Origin: HGM04593 sp045654645
GTDB lineage: Bacteria > Bacteroidota > Bacteroidia > Bacteroidales > Bacteroidaceae
Assembly (NCBI GenBank): GCA_045654645.1
Contig: JAZONR010000046.1
Coordinates: 16,452-80,451, forward strand
Direction: 5' to 3'
DNA length: 64,000 bases
Below, piece after piece: positions 33,706 through 42,472 of the stretch. Under the pieces are notes generated by a model. The model was not told the origin of the DNA, made no database searches, and worked only from the letters and a program-made list of their open reading frames with translations. The translations under genes were made by a program, and so were the position numbers. Every line of letters starts with the position of its first letter. Within the stretch, counting starts at the first letter, position 1.

Positions 33706-35913
33706 TTATTCGTGTATCACTCGGTCGTTCAACTCGGAAAGCTTAGCCTTGTTCCAGCGGTCGGTAGTTCCCACAAGATAACCGGTGATGCGCTGCAGCT
33801 TGTCAAGGTTCTTGCTGCCACACTTCGGACACACCTCAAGGTTCTTTGCCGAGTTCTCAAATCCGCAGTCGAGGCAACGGTTGCGGTTGTGGTTCACAGA
33901 GCCGTAACCAATATTATAGGCATCCATCATATCAACCACGCGCATTATAGCTTCGGGGTTGTGTGTTGCATCGCCATCCATCTCTACATAGAATATGTGG
34001 CCACCACCCGTCAGAGCGTGGTAGGGAGCCTCAACCTCGGCCTTATGTCGGGCACTGCACTTGTAGTAGACAGGCACGTGATTGCTATTTGTGTAGTAGT
34101 CGCGGTCGGTTATGCCGGGCAGCACGCCATAACGCTTGCGGTCGCCGCGTGTAAAACGGCCCGAGAGGCCCTCGGCCGGTGTCGCAAGCACGCTGTAGTT
34201 GTGCTGATACTTCTCCGAGAAGCTGTTTGCACGGTCGCGCATATATGTAACAATGCGCAAACCAAGTTCCTGCGCCTCCTCACTCTCGCCGTGATGCTGT
34301 CCAATGAGCGCAACAAGACACTCGGCAAGCCCAATAAAGCCAATACCCAAAGTACCCTGGTTTATTACAGAAGCAATGGTATCACCAGGCTTCAGTTTAT
34401 CGCAGCCCACCCAAAGGGCCGACATAAGCAGCGGGAACTGCTTTGCAAAGGCACTCTTTTGGAACTCCATACGCTCGTGCAACTGCTGCGCTGCAATATC
34501 GAGCAAACTGTCAAGCTTTGCAAAGAAAAGCGATATGCGCTCCTCCTTGTTGGGCACCTCCATACACTCTATCGCAAGACGCACAATGTTTATTGTGGAG
34601 AACGAAAGGTTACCGCGGCCCACAGATGTTTTGGGGCCGAAGCGATTCTCGAACACACGTGTGCGGCAACCCATTGTCGCCACCTCGTGCATATAACGTT
34701 TGGGGTCATCGGCCCTCCACTCCTCACTTTGGTTAAACGTAGCATCCAAGTTTAGGAAGTTGGGGAAGAAACGACGCGCTGTAACCTTGCAGGCAAGCTG
34801 ATAGAGGTCGTAATTGCGGTCTGTGGGCAGATAGCTCACGCCACGTTTCTTTTTCCAAATCTGTATGGGGAAAATTGCTGTCTCGCCATTGCCCACACCG
34901 CGATAGGTGCTGTTCAACAGCTCACGTATGATGCAACGACCCTCGGCCGATGTATCGGTACCATAGTTGATTGAACTGAACACAACCTGATTGCCGCCAC
35001 GTGAGTGTATGGTATTCATATTGTGTATAAAAGCCTCCATAGCCTGGTGCACACGTGCCACAGTCTTGTTCATAGCGTGCTGCATTATGCGCTCATCGCC
35101 ACTTAAAAAGTCAAGAGGCTGCTGCAGATAATCCTCAACCTCCTTATCATAGAGGTGGGCATAGCTTGCGCCTGTAAGTTCCTCAATAGCCTTTAGCTCT
35201 TCAATGAAACTTGTTCTCACATAGGGCGCAAGATAAAAGTCAAATGCAGGAATTGCCTGACCACCGTGCATCTCGTTCTGCGCAGTCTCCAGTGAGATGC
35301 AGGCCATTATGCTTGCTGTCTCAATGCGCTTTGCAGGACGCGATTCACCGTGTCCGGCATTGAAGCCATTGATAAGAATGTTGTCGAGCGGATGCTGACA
35401 ACAAGTAAGGCTCTTTGTGGGATAGTAATCCTTGTCGTGAATATGCAGATAGTTATTGCTTACAGCATCCACCACCTCCTCGCTCAACAGAAAGTCATCA
35501 ACGAAAGGTTTTGTTGTCTCACTTGCGAACTTCATCATCATTCCCGCCGGGGTGTCGGCGTTCATATTGGCATTCTCACGTGTAACATCGTTGGACTGGA
35601 TGTTGATAATCTCCTGGAAGACATCTCTGGTCTTGGCCTTGCGGGCAATGCGGCGCTGGTTGCGATAGGAGATATACTTCTTGGCCACATCCTTGCGGCT
35701 ACTCTTCATCAACTCAAGCTCCACCATATCCTGTATGGCCTCCACTGTCATCTGCGCATCGCCACGGAACGAAATGTGGTCGGCTATCTGACGAATGAGC
35801 GACATATCCTCACCCTTTTCGGTGTGGAGCATAGCCTTACGAATGGCTGTAATAATCTTTTCCTCGTTAAAGCCGACAATACGCCCGTCGCGCTTCACAA
35901 CTGTCTGTATCAT
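33706..35913 (-). CDS. nrdD: Anaerobic (class III) ribonucleoside-triphosphate reductase NrdD
   Basis: A 735-residue glycyl-radical enzyme that makes deoxynucleotides without oxygen. The start is the ATG at 35913 (MIQTVVKRDGRIVGF); the longer ORF begins inside the promoter. An ATP-cone regulatory domain (about 1-90) comes first, then the barrel with CCQHPLDNI near 135. A C-terminal zinc module (CLDCGFENSAKNLEVCPKCG) and the glycyl-radical loop RITGYLVGTTDRWN precede the end. The radical loop has the GYLVG form in place of GYLG, which I believe is usual for this NrdD subgroup. Confidence 0.95.
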   Translation of the reverse strand: MIQTVVKRDGRIVGFNEEKIITAIRKAMLHTEKGEDMSLIRQIADHISFRGDAQMTVEAIQDMVELELMKSSRKDVAKKYISYRNQRRIARKAKTRDVFQEIINIQSNDVTRENANMNADTPAGMMMKFASETTKPFVDDFLLSEEVVDAVSNNYLHIHDKDYYPTKSLTCCQHPLDNILINGFNAGHGESRPAKRIETASIMACISLETAQNEMHGGQAIPAFDFYLAPYVRTSFIEELKAIEELTGASYAHLYDKEVEDYLQQPLDFLSGDERIMQHAMNKTVARVHQAMEAFIHNMNTIHSRGGNQVVFSSINYGTDTSAEGRCIIRELLNSTYRGVGNGETAIFPIQIWKKKRGVSYLPTDRNYDLYQLACKVTARRFFPNFLNLDATFNQSEEWRADDPKRYMHEVATMGCRTRVFENRFGPKTSVGRGNLSFSTINIVRLAIECMEVPNKEERISLFFAKLDSLLDIAAQQLHERMEFQKSAFAKQFPLLMSALWVGCDKLKPGDTIASVINQGTLGIGFIGLAECLVALIGQHHGESEEAQELGLRIVTYMRDRANSFSEKYQHNYSVLATPAEGLSGRFTRGDRKRYGVLPGITDRDYYTNSNHVPVYYKCSARHKAEVEAPYHALTGGGHIFYVEMDGDATHNPEAIMRVVDMMDAYNIGYGSVNHNRNRCLDCGFENSAKNLEVCPKCGSKNLDKLQRITGYLVGTTDRWNKAKLSELNDRVIHE

Positions 35914-35952
35914 ATAATTGGTTGGATTTTTATTTCTTCGAAATAGTAGTTG

Positions 35953-35982
35953 CAAAAATAACCATTTTGCACAAAAGGCAAT
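35953..35982 (-). promoter_or_regulatory. Probable promoter of nrdDG
   Basis: On the minus strand ATTG (35979-35982) is followed after 18 bases by TATTTTTG (35953-35960), an exact TAnnTTTG match. The expected transcript start near 35946 leaves a 33-base leader before the ATG at 35913 and excludes the upstream in-frame start at 35955. Confidence 0.6.
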
Positions 35983-36068
35983 GTTAAAAACCGTAGTTTT
36001 TTTTCACAAAGTTTTTCTCGCTGCAAAATTATTTTAAGAGCGTTTAGAAATAAAAAAACAGCTATCGC

Positions 36069-36099
36069 TTTGCATTCAGCAAACTTTTGACTACATTGC
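36069..36099 (+). promoter_or_regulatory. Candidate promoter of the small membrane protein
   Basis: TTTG at 36069-36072, 19 bases, then TACATTGC at 36092-36099, which fits TAnnTT with the G one base early. A short hairpin (GCGACA/TGTCGC, 36103-36119, five-base loop) lies in the predicted leader, about 32 bases before the ATG. Confidence 0.4.
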
Positions 36100-36150
36100 A
36101 CAGCGACAACTTGTGTCGCACTTTCTTAAACCCTTTAAAACAGCCGCACT

Positions 36151-36321
36151 ATGAATATTTGGATTGTAATAGTAGGAGTTCTTGTTGTGGCATTTGCATC
36201 AAAGGCCATCTACAAGCTTATGCGCAGGAAGCGCAAGGGTTATCACTCGGACCTCTCCACCCGCAACAAACGCAAACTATTCATCAACCGTTTCAAACAC
36301 CTTGAAGGGTTGGGAGACTGA
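36151..36321 (+). CDS. Small single-pass membrane protein
   Basis: A 56-residue ORF from ATG at 36151 to TGA at 36319-36321. It begins MNIWIVIVGVLVVAFASKAI, a membrane helix at about 3-20 with a short outside end. A strongly basic cytoplasmic part follows (YKLMRRKRKG, TRNKRKLFINRFKH). It has its own candidate promoter with a leader hairpin and a strong terminator six bases after its stop, which argues that it is real. I do not recognise the family. Being below common length cut-offs, it is easily missed. The basic tail could bind acidic phospholipid, nucleic acid or another protein. Confidence 0.68.
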   Translation: MNIWIVIVGVLVVAFASKAIYKLMRRKRKGYHSDLSTRNKRKLFINRFKHLEGLGD

Positions 36322-36326
36322 CATAG

Positions 36327-36366
36327 CAAATGAGGGTGCCCAAAATTAAAGGGGCACCCTCGTTTG
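36327..36366. terminator. Bidirectional terminator after the small membrane protein
   Basis: CAAATGAGGGTGCCC (36327-36341) pairs with GGGCACCCTCGTTTG (36352-36366), 15 pairs including one T-G wobble, around a ten-base A-rich loop. It separates the small gene from the convergent pepP. The arms repeat those at 33166-33195. Confidence 0.8.
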
Positions 36367-36446
36367 CTTAGAGGTTGGACAAGAAAGAGCTATTTTCAAC
36401 CGGCCTCCTTCAAGATACTTTCTACAAAATATGTACCTGCCGTTTT

Positions 36447-37838
36447 TTATTTGTTGTGCTCGGCCTCAATCTCCTCGGGCGACATTGGCTTGTACTTACC
36501 AAGACGGCGGGCACCACCCTCGAACACATAGTAATCCTCCTCGCCACGCATACCGCCAAAGCTCTTCCAATTCTCGAGCTTATCATAACAGATGAAGTCC
36601 GTAAACTGCTTCTCGGCGCGCCATTTGTCAATGAGGTCGGGGATGAAGTAGATACCTGGCTCAACGGTGAACACAAAGCCCGGCTCAAGCGCCTTGGCAA
36701 GGCGCAAAGACTTCCAGCCAAACAGAGGACTCTTGGAACGTCCCTCTTCGTAGCCAACATAAACTTCACCCAAATTCTCCATATCGTGAACATCAAGACC
36801 CATCATATGACCAAGGCCGTGAGGCATAAACATACAGGTTGCGCCGGCAATGGTAGCCTCAACAGGGTCGCCCTTCATAAGGCCAAGGTCAATCATACCC
36901 TTTGCAATCTCTGTGAGCACCAGCTTGTGTACCTCGCGATACTCTATGCCGGGGCGCAGATTTGATGTTGCAGTGAGGTGGGCACGGCGCAAAATGTTGC
37001 ACACAGTGCGCTGCTGCTCGGTGAATTGCTTGCCCACGGGTATTGTAGAGGTGAGGTCGCCGGCATAGTGCATTGCATTCTCGCAACCGGTATCAAGCAG
37101 GAACATCTGGCCATCCTTCAAAGGAGTTGTACCATAGGCGTGATTGTGGAGTGTCTGTCCATTAATGGTGGCGATCACAGGAAAAGAGAGACCAAAGTTG
37201 TGTTTCTGGGCCTCGGCCTGCACAACAGCCACAATCTCGGCCTCTGTGGTACCGGGACACACTGCACGCATAGCGACACAATGCATATCGACAGAGACAT
37301 TAACAGCCTCCTCAATCTGCGCAATTTCCTCCTCGCTCTTGTAATTTCGCTGTGCAATCACAGCCTTGATAAATGAGAGCGAAGCTTTTGCAGCCTGCTC
37401 GGCAGGATTTATGCCCAGCAGCTCCTGCAACCACACCTGGTGCTCGCCACGATAGGGTGGAAGGAAATGTATTGCCTGTCCCTTAGCCTGCGCCTCTTTG
37501 ATGTAGGCAGCAAGGTCGGCCATAGGACGTGTGAGTTCAATGCCCACGCGCTCGCACTTCTCCTTGATGGTAGGCTGCACGCCTGTCCACACAATATCAT
37601 CAATCGTGAGCTCGTTACCAAAGATTATCTCCTTGTCATTGTCAATATCTATGACAGCCGCCAATCCCTCATAATCCGATGCAAAGTAGTAGAGGAATGT
37701 TGAATCCTGACGGAAATGATACGCATTGTCGGCATAGTTCATTCCGGTGAGGTTATTACCCAAGAAAAGCAACAGACCGCTGCCCATCTTCTCTTTCAGC
37801 GCCTTACGACGCGCAATATAAGTCTCTTTTGAAAACAT
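36447..37838 (-). CDS. pepP: Xaa-Pro aminopeptidase (M24B family)
   Basis: A 463-residue metallo-aminopeptidase that removes N-terminal residues before proline. The N-terminal domain (about 1-170) is followed by the pita-bread domain with metal ligands in LLDTGCE and YAGDLTST near 250-262, HGLGHMMGLDVHDME near 342, EPGIYF near 400 and a Glu near the end (MRGEEDYYV). Length and motifs match PepP. It is the last gene of the minus-strand glycan cluster, 24 bases after the GT2 gene, and there is no sign that it acts in that pathway. Confidence 0.93.
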   Translation of the reverse strand: MFSKETYIARRKALKEKMGSGLLLFLGNNLTGMNYADNAYHFRQDSTFLYYFASDYEGLAAVIDIDNDKEIIFGNELTIDDIVWTGVQPTIKEKCERVGIELTRPMADLAAYIKEAQAKGQAIHFLPPYRGEHQVWLQELLGINPAEQAAKASLSFIKAVIAQRNYKSEEEIAQIEEAVNVSVDMHCVAMRAVCPGTTEAEIVAVVQAEAQKHNFGLSFPVIATINGQTLHNHAYGTTPLKDGQMFLLDTGCENAMHYAGDLTSTIPVGKQFTEQQRTVCNILRRAHLTATSNLRPGIEYREVHKLVLTEIAKGMIDLGLMKGDPVEATIAGATCMFMPHGLGHMMGLDVHDMENLGEVYVGYEEGRSKSPLFGWKSLRLAKALEPGFVFTVEPGIYFIPDLIDKWRAEKQFTDFICYDKLENWKSFGGMRGEEDYYVFEGGARRLGKYKPMSPEEIEAEHNK

Positions 37839-37862
37839 AACGGTTATTATTATAAGTTCATA

Positions 37863-38606
37863 CTATTTTCTTATTGCTGCGCGCACCACAAACCACAAGT
37901 GCCTTACAACGGTGGGCAAAAACCCATAGTGGTTACTCATTATCCAAAAACGCTCCTTCAATGAAGCACGATGATGCTGCAAGGAGAGACCATTCTGCAA
38001 ATAATCAACCACTGTCGCATTGACATTTACAAGCTTTGTTGCCCGCTTCATCACCTTTATACACCAATCGACATCGCTCGATAATCGATATCTAAGGTCA
38101 TACACAGGCACGATATCACGCCTTGCATAGAAAGCCTGGTGGCAAACCATCATTCCCCACCTGAAGCTGCGCCAGTTGAGCTCCTTAGGTGCCTTGTGGC
38201 GGCGCATACGCACAAACTCGCGGGCCTCATCCACCTCGGCAGTCTCTCCATAGAGAACGTGAGGCAACTCCTTTTCACCCGCAATGGCATCCACAATAAC
38301 CTGCAGGGTATCGGGAGAGTGGAATGTGTCCCCGGCATTCAAAAAGCACAGATAGTCGCCGGTTGCAAGCGCAATGCCCTTGTTCATTGCATCATATATA
38401 CCATTGTCTCTCTCGCTCACAATTTGAGCGAAAGAGATGCCGCTCGCCTTGGCAATCCCAACAGTGTCGTCCTTGGAGCCTCCGTCAATCAGCAGATATT
38501 CGTAGTTGGTATATGTTTGAGCCTTCACGCTCTGCAAAGTGGGCCCCACCACGCCTGCCGCATTGTAGGTAACTGTTATTATGGAGAATTTCGGTTTCAG
38601 TGCCAT
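37863..38606 (-). CDS. Glycosyltransferase family 2 protein
   Basis: A 247-residue GT-A enzyme. It opens FSIITVTYNAAGVV and has a YLLIDGGSKDDT nucleotide-binding segment near 33 and a FLNAGD segment (the DxD position, here NAGD) near 90. SERDNGIYDAMNKGIA lies near 65. This is the WcaA-like group that adds sugars to surface polysaccharides from nucleotide-sugar donors. No membrane helices are seen. It starts six bases after YfhO, within the Wzx-GT4-GT4-YfhO-GT2 cluster. Confidence 0.9.
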   Translation of the reverse strand: MALKPKFSIITVTYNAAGVVGPTLQSVKAQTYTNYEYLLIDGGSKDDTVGIAKASGISFAQIVSERDNGIYDAMNKGIALATGDYLCFLNAGDTFHSPDTLQVIVDAIAGEKELPHVLYGETAEVDEAREFVRMRRHKAPKELNWRSFRWGMMVCHQAFYARRDIVPVYDLRYRLSSDVDWCIKVMKRATKLVNVNATVVDYLQNGLSLQHHRASLKERFWIMSNHYGFLPTVVRHLWFVVRAAIRK

Positions 38607-38612
38607 AGTTCT

Positions 38613-41234
38613 TTATCCTTTCCTTTCTATTTTGCGGTATACTCCATAGCCTGCAAGAACAACAATGACAATTCCCACAAGGATAGACATATAGAGCGAC
38701 CACTTGTGGCTCTTTATCATCAGCTCATCCACACACTTGAACTCCACCACGTGTTCACCGGCAGGCAAAGGCAGGGCACGCAACACATAGTTGGCACGTA
38801 TGGGAGCAACCTCCTTGCCGTCAATATATGCCTTCCAGGTCTTGTAGTAGACCTCGGAGAAAAGAGCAAGCTTTGGTGCAGCGCAATTGCTCCTGTATAC
38901 AATGTTGCCGGGATTGCGATATTCGGTCATTTCTATTGTGCCGGGCACGCTGTTGTTGTAGAGGCCGGCACTCTTAACATCATTAAACCATTGCTTGTCT
39001 ACATAAGCCACCCTTTTGTTTATGTTCTCTATTGCAGCAATCTCCTCGGCAGCGCCGTCTACCCACTCCACACTATCGACCAGCCAACAGTTGCCAAAAG
39101 CATTGTAATTCTCTTCAACCCCGTCAGGTGTAATTATAAAACGGGTATTGAGCATTGATATTACATTCATATTGCCCTGTCCAAGATATTTGCTTATTAT
39201 ATCCTGATAACGGGCAAGCTTTGCCGGACTGTAGCCTCCGATAGAGCTATGCTTATAGGAGGTGAACGCCTCGTTGAAGGGGCCGTTGGGGTCGGTTTGG
39301 TTAAAGACACGGTAGTGCACATCATCGCCGGCCATCTTTCTAACCTCCCTATCTACAGCAGTATCGCGTATTGCTGTGGTCTCCTTCTTGGGCATAAACT
39401 TGTCATCATTAACATAGCGTTTGCAAACGGGCCACATATCAAAGATAAAAAGAAGACCGAGTGCAGCCACAAAAAGCAGAGGCTTGTAGCTAAAACGCTT
39501 GTAGGTATAGAGAAGCACTGCTGCAGCAATAATGAAGCCGAAGGAGCGCCACGCATCGGACACGAACATCGCCCTGCGCTCATCGAGCAATCTGCTGTAG
39601 AGCTGCGGCACCTTCTCCACAACAGCATCAGCCGATGATTTAAAGCTGAAGAAACTATCGGGCATAATGGCCAACAGCAGTGCAATGCCGGCTGTTATGC
39701 CACAGGCCACAAGCAGCGCCCTTAAGGATTGCTGCGCCTCGCTGTCGCCACCCTTGGCAAGCTCCATAAAACGCTTCACTGCAAGCACAGCAAGTGAACA
39801 CATTGCAAGTGTTGTTACCACCAACGCCATCGAAGGTGCGCGGAACTTGTTGTAGAGAGGCAAATGCTCAAAGAGAAAACCGTTCACACCGGGCAGATTA
39901 CTTCCCCACGCAAGCACAAGCGAGAATATTGTAGCACCAAGCAGCCACCACTTTTCGGGGCCACGCACAATCATCAATCCAAGCACAAAGAGGAAACAGA
40001 CTATTGCACCCGCATAGACAGGCCCCGAGGTGCCGGGCTGCTCTCCCCAATAGGTAGAGAGTGTGTGTTCAAAGCTGTTTGCATAGTAGGCCGCCTGGCT
40101 CTGAATTTGTGAACGAAGTTCCGCCATTTCGGGACTTTTTGCAATATACTGCATCGCCTCGCCCGTTGTAACGCCGGGGTTCATAGAAGAGAGCTGCGCA
40201 GCATAGGACTTTGTAAATTCCCTGTTCCAAGCGTTAAAGACATCGTAGCGCAAATTATCAAAATTATCGGAGAGGTACCTATGAAACTCGCTGCCCGGCC
40301 TCACTCCCGAAGCAGAACCATAGAGATTGGGCACAAGCAAGGTAAGACTCTCGGCCTTGCCATAACTCCAAGCAAAGGCATAGTCAATATCAAGACCCGA
40401 TGATTTCTCTCCATTTGCAACATTCAGCTCAGAGCCTCCACGCATAGAAGACTTTGCATAGTCGCTTGTGGGCAGCAGAATACCCACCGCAGGAGCTGCA
40501 GCAAGCAACGCCACCACAGCAAGCACACCGGTGGCCTTAAAATAGTATTTCAGCCACTTTTCGCGCCACGCGTACACAAAATAGACAACAGCTATTATCA
40601 CAGCCATAAGCAACAGATAATAGCTCACCTGCTGATGACTCCAATATATGTTCAAACCGGCAAAAAGCAGTGTCAGCAGCGAACCCGCAAGCAGTTTTCG
40701 CTTGTAGCACAGCACAATGCCGCCAATAACGGGCGCCATAGTGGCAATAACAAGACTCTTGTTCATATGCCCGGCGTCAATTATTATGAAGTTATAGGAG
40801 CCAAGCGTATAGACAATGGAGCCCGCAATGCTTAGCCACGACTTGCAGCCCAATGCCAACAACAACAGATAACAGCCGATGAATGTGGCAAAAATGCAAC
40901 CTATGTGCCTATAGGAGGCACCAAACACATTCAATGTAACCACCTGGCCCAACGGCTTGAACACATTGACAGGCTGAGGCGAGAAGGTGTAGTTACAGGG
41001 CATCCCCGAGAACATAGAGTTCGACCAATAGCTATACTCTCCGGTCTTGTCGTGATAATCACGAGCATCCTTTCCCCAACCCATTGAGCCTATGGCATCA
41101 TCCTGTTTAATATCCTTTCCCTGAAGCACAGGGCTGAAATAGGTCAGTGTGAGCAGAAGGAACACCAGCACCGCAACAATATGCGGCACAACACCCTTCC
41201 AATCAAATTTCTTCCAAAGTTCCACTTTATTCAT
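38613..41234 (-). CDS. YfhO family polytopic membrane protein
   Basis: An 873-residue protein with a first membrane helix at about 14-33. An extracytoplasmic loop carries YFSPVLQGKDIKQDD and WSNSMFSGMPCNY, which resemble GT-C-fold lipid-sugar enzymes. About eleven more helices follow, then a large C-terminal beta domain (about 600-840, with NTRFIITPDG) and a last helix before the basic end RKIERKG. Bacillus YfhO links sugars to lipoteichoic acid, so a role in decorating a surface glycan from a lipid donor is a reasonable inference. Its start overlaps the preceding GT4 stop by one base (TAATG). Confidence 0.86.
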   Translation of the reverse strand: MNKVELWKKFDWKGVVPHIVAVLVFLLLTLTYFSPVLQGKDIKQDDAIGSMGWGKDARDYHDKTGEYSYWSNSMFSGMPCNYTFSPQPVNVFKPLGQVVTLNVFGASYRHIGCIFATFIGCYLLLLALGCKSWLSIAGSIVYTLGSYNFIIIDAGHMNKSLVIATMAPVIGGIVLCYKRKLLAGSLLTLLFAGLNIYWSHQQVSYYLLLMAVIIAVVYFVYAWREKWLKYYFKATGVLAVVALLAAAPAVGILLPTSDYAKSSMRGGSELNVANGEKSSGLDIDYAFAWSYGKAESLTLLVPNLYGSASGVRPGSEFHRYLSDNFDNLRYDVFNAWNREFTKSYAAQLSSMNPGVTTGEAMQYIAKSPEMAELRSQIQSQAAYYANSFEHTLSTYWGEQPGTSGPVYAGAIVCFLFVLGLMIVRGPEKWWLLGATIFSLVLAWGSNLPGVNGFLFEHLPLYNKFRAPSMALVVTTLAMCSLAVLAVKRFMELAKGGDSEAQQSLRALLVACGITAGIALLLAIMPDSFFSFKSSADAVVEKVPQLYSRLLDERRAMFVSDAWRSFGFIIAAAVLLYTYKRFSYKPLLFVAALGLLFIFDMWPVCKRYVNDDKFMPKKETTAIRDTAVDREVRKMAGDDVHYRVFNQTDPNGPFNEAFTSYKHSSIGGYSPAKLARYQDIISKYLGQGNMNVISMLNTRFIITPDGVEENYNAFGNCWLVDSVEWVDGAAEEIAAIENINKRVAYVDKQWFNDVKSAGLYNNSVPGTIEMTEYRNPGNIVYRSNCAAPKLALFSEVYYKTWKAYIDGKEVAPIRANYVLRALPLPAGEHVVEFKCVDELMIKSHKWSLYMSILVGIVIVVLAGYGVYRKIERKG

Positions 41235-42457
41235 TATATCAACGATTTTTCGATTATCTCTTTCAAATGGTTATACATTCCCTCCTCGTATCTCTCAAGG
41301 GTATATTGCTGCGACACCAATCTGTGCGCATCCCACGCCTTGCGGGCAATCTCCTCGGTTGATAGCAACGCCAACGCCGAGAGAGCATTGCTGAAACTAT
41401 CATAATCAACATTATCAACCTCAACACCCACAGCCGAAAGATTTAACCCCGTGCCCTTGCTATAGACAGGCAGCAACGCACCGTTACCCAGCACATTAAG
41501 CACAGCCACTGCACCACTCTCGCTCAACGAGGGATTTACCAGCACACCACAGCCATTCAACACAGCTGCAAACTTGGGCGAATCAATATCCACAAAGCCG
41601 TGCATCACAATGTTGCCGGCGCTCTTTATCTTGGGCATATAATAGTCCCAGAAGGCACTCTCCTGACGGCTTCCGCCACATATATGCAGTGTAAATTCGG
41701 GATGCTCAAGCACAAAATCAATGGCAATATCCAACCCCTTGTGCAACATACCCGAACTGCCAAACCACAGCAAACTGTTGCGGCAAACGGAAAAATCCTT
41801 CTCGGGGCACGGAGCGGCAACCTTAAAATGGAAGGCACTAAGTTTATACACACGGGAAGTATCTTCACCCTCGGCAGCAGCTTGCTGCAGCAGAAAATCA
41901 TCTCCCAACGAAATTACCGCATCACTCAACTGCGACATATAATAGTTCATTCCATTGCCGGGCACATAGTGGCAGGAGTTGAGCAACCAACGGCCGTGCC
42001 TCTTAAAAAATTCCCTGTTGCGCTCGGCAGTAGCGCGAAAATTGTAGAAAGTGTGGGCACCCACCGAGTAGAACACCCGAAGAGGCGCCTTTTTGCCGAC
42101 TGCGGCAAACGATGCGGCAAACGATGGAGAGTTAATACCCATAACAACATCGTAACTGCAATAATCAATCCCACTCTTGCCACGCGATGCACAGTCCACA
42201 CTGTACCCAAGGCGGTCAAGAGCCTTGGCAGCCGAATAACATTCGGTCAGGTTGGAGTGATATTTGGGTAAACTGCCGCCCTTGAACGCCTCGGGCAAAT
42301 AACAGAGCAGCGCCTTGCGTTCACGCCTTGTAGCAAAAACATCCTTAACAAGCCTTTCGGGCACAAAGAGCCTCTGCACCACCCTCACGAGCCACTCCCC
42401 TGCACGACGGCGGGCAATGGGCCACAGACGCGATATTTCAGAACGGTTCAGTTTCAT
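41234..42457 (-). CDS. Glycosyltransferase family 4 (GT-B) protein
   Basis: A 407-residue GT-B enzyme. The N-terminal domain lacks strong motifs. The C-terminal half has LLWFGSSGMLHKGLDIAID near 228, LHICGGSRQ near 255, a GFVDIDSPKF segment and the donor-binding LVNPSLSESGAVAVLNVLGNG near 318, where the usual EX7E acidic pair is weakly kept. It likely transfers a sugar during surface-polysaccharide assembly. The 15-base gap after the preceding GT4 and one-base overlap with YfhO place it firmly in the operon. Confidence 0.85.
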   Translation of the reverse strand: MKLNRSEISRLWPIARRRAGEWLVRVVQRLFVPERLVKDVFATRRERKALLCYLPEAFKGGSLPKYHSNLTECYSAAKALDRLGYSVDCASRGKSGIDYCSYDVVMGINSPSFAASFAAVGKKAPLRVFYSVGAHTFYNFRATAERNREFFKRHGRWLLNSCHYVPGNGMNYYMSQLSDAVISLGDDFLLQQAAAEGEDTSRVYKLSAFHFKVAAPCPEKDFSVCRNSLLWFGSSGMLHKGLDIAIDFVLEHPEFTLHICGGSRQESAFWDYYMPKIKSAGNIVMHGFVDIDSPKFAAVLNGCGVLVNPSLSESGAVAVLNVLGNGALLPVYSKGTGLNLSAVGVEVDNVDYDSFSNALSALALLSTEEIARKAWDAHRLVSQQYTLERYEEGMYNHLKEIIEKSLI

Positions 42458-42472
42458 TGGAGAAGAAAGAGA

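Noticed and set aside
33637..34755. Long plus-strand ORF (372 codons) opposite nrdD
   Set aside because: It lies wholly inside the nrdD gene, is rich in His, Cys, Thr and Val from antisense reading, and shows no domain. The nrdD frame carries all motifs.
38139..39158. Plus-strand ORF of 339 codons across the GT2 and YfhO genes
   Set aside because: It is antisense to two genes with clear motifs, has no recognisable domain, and has composition typical of shadow frames.
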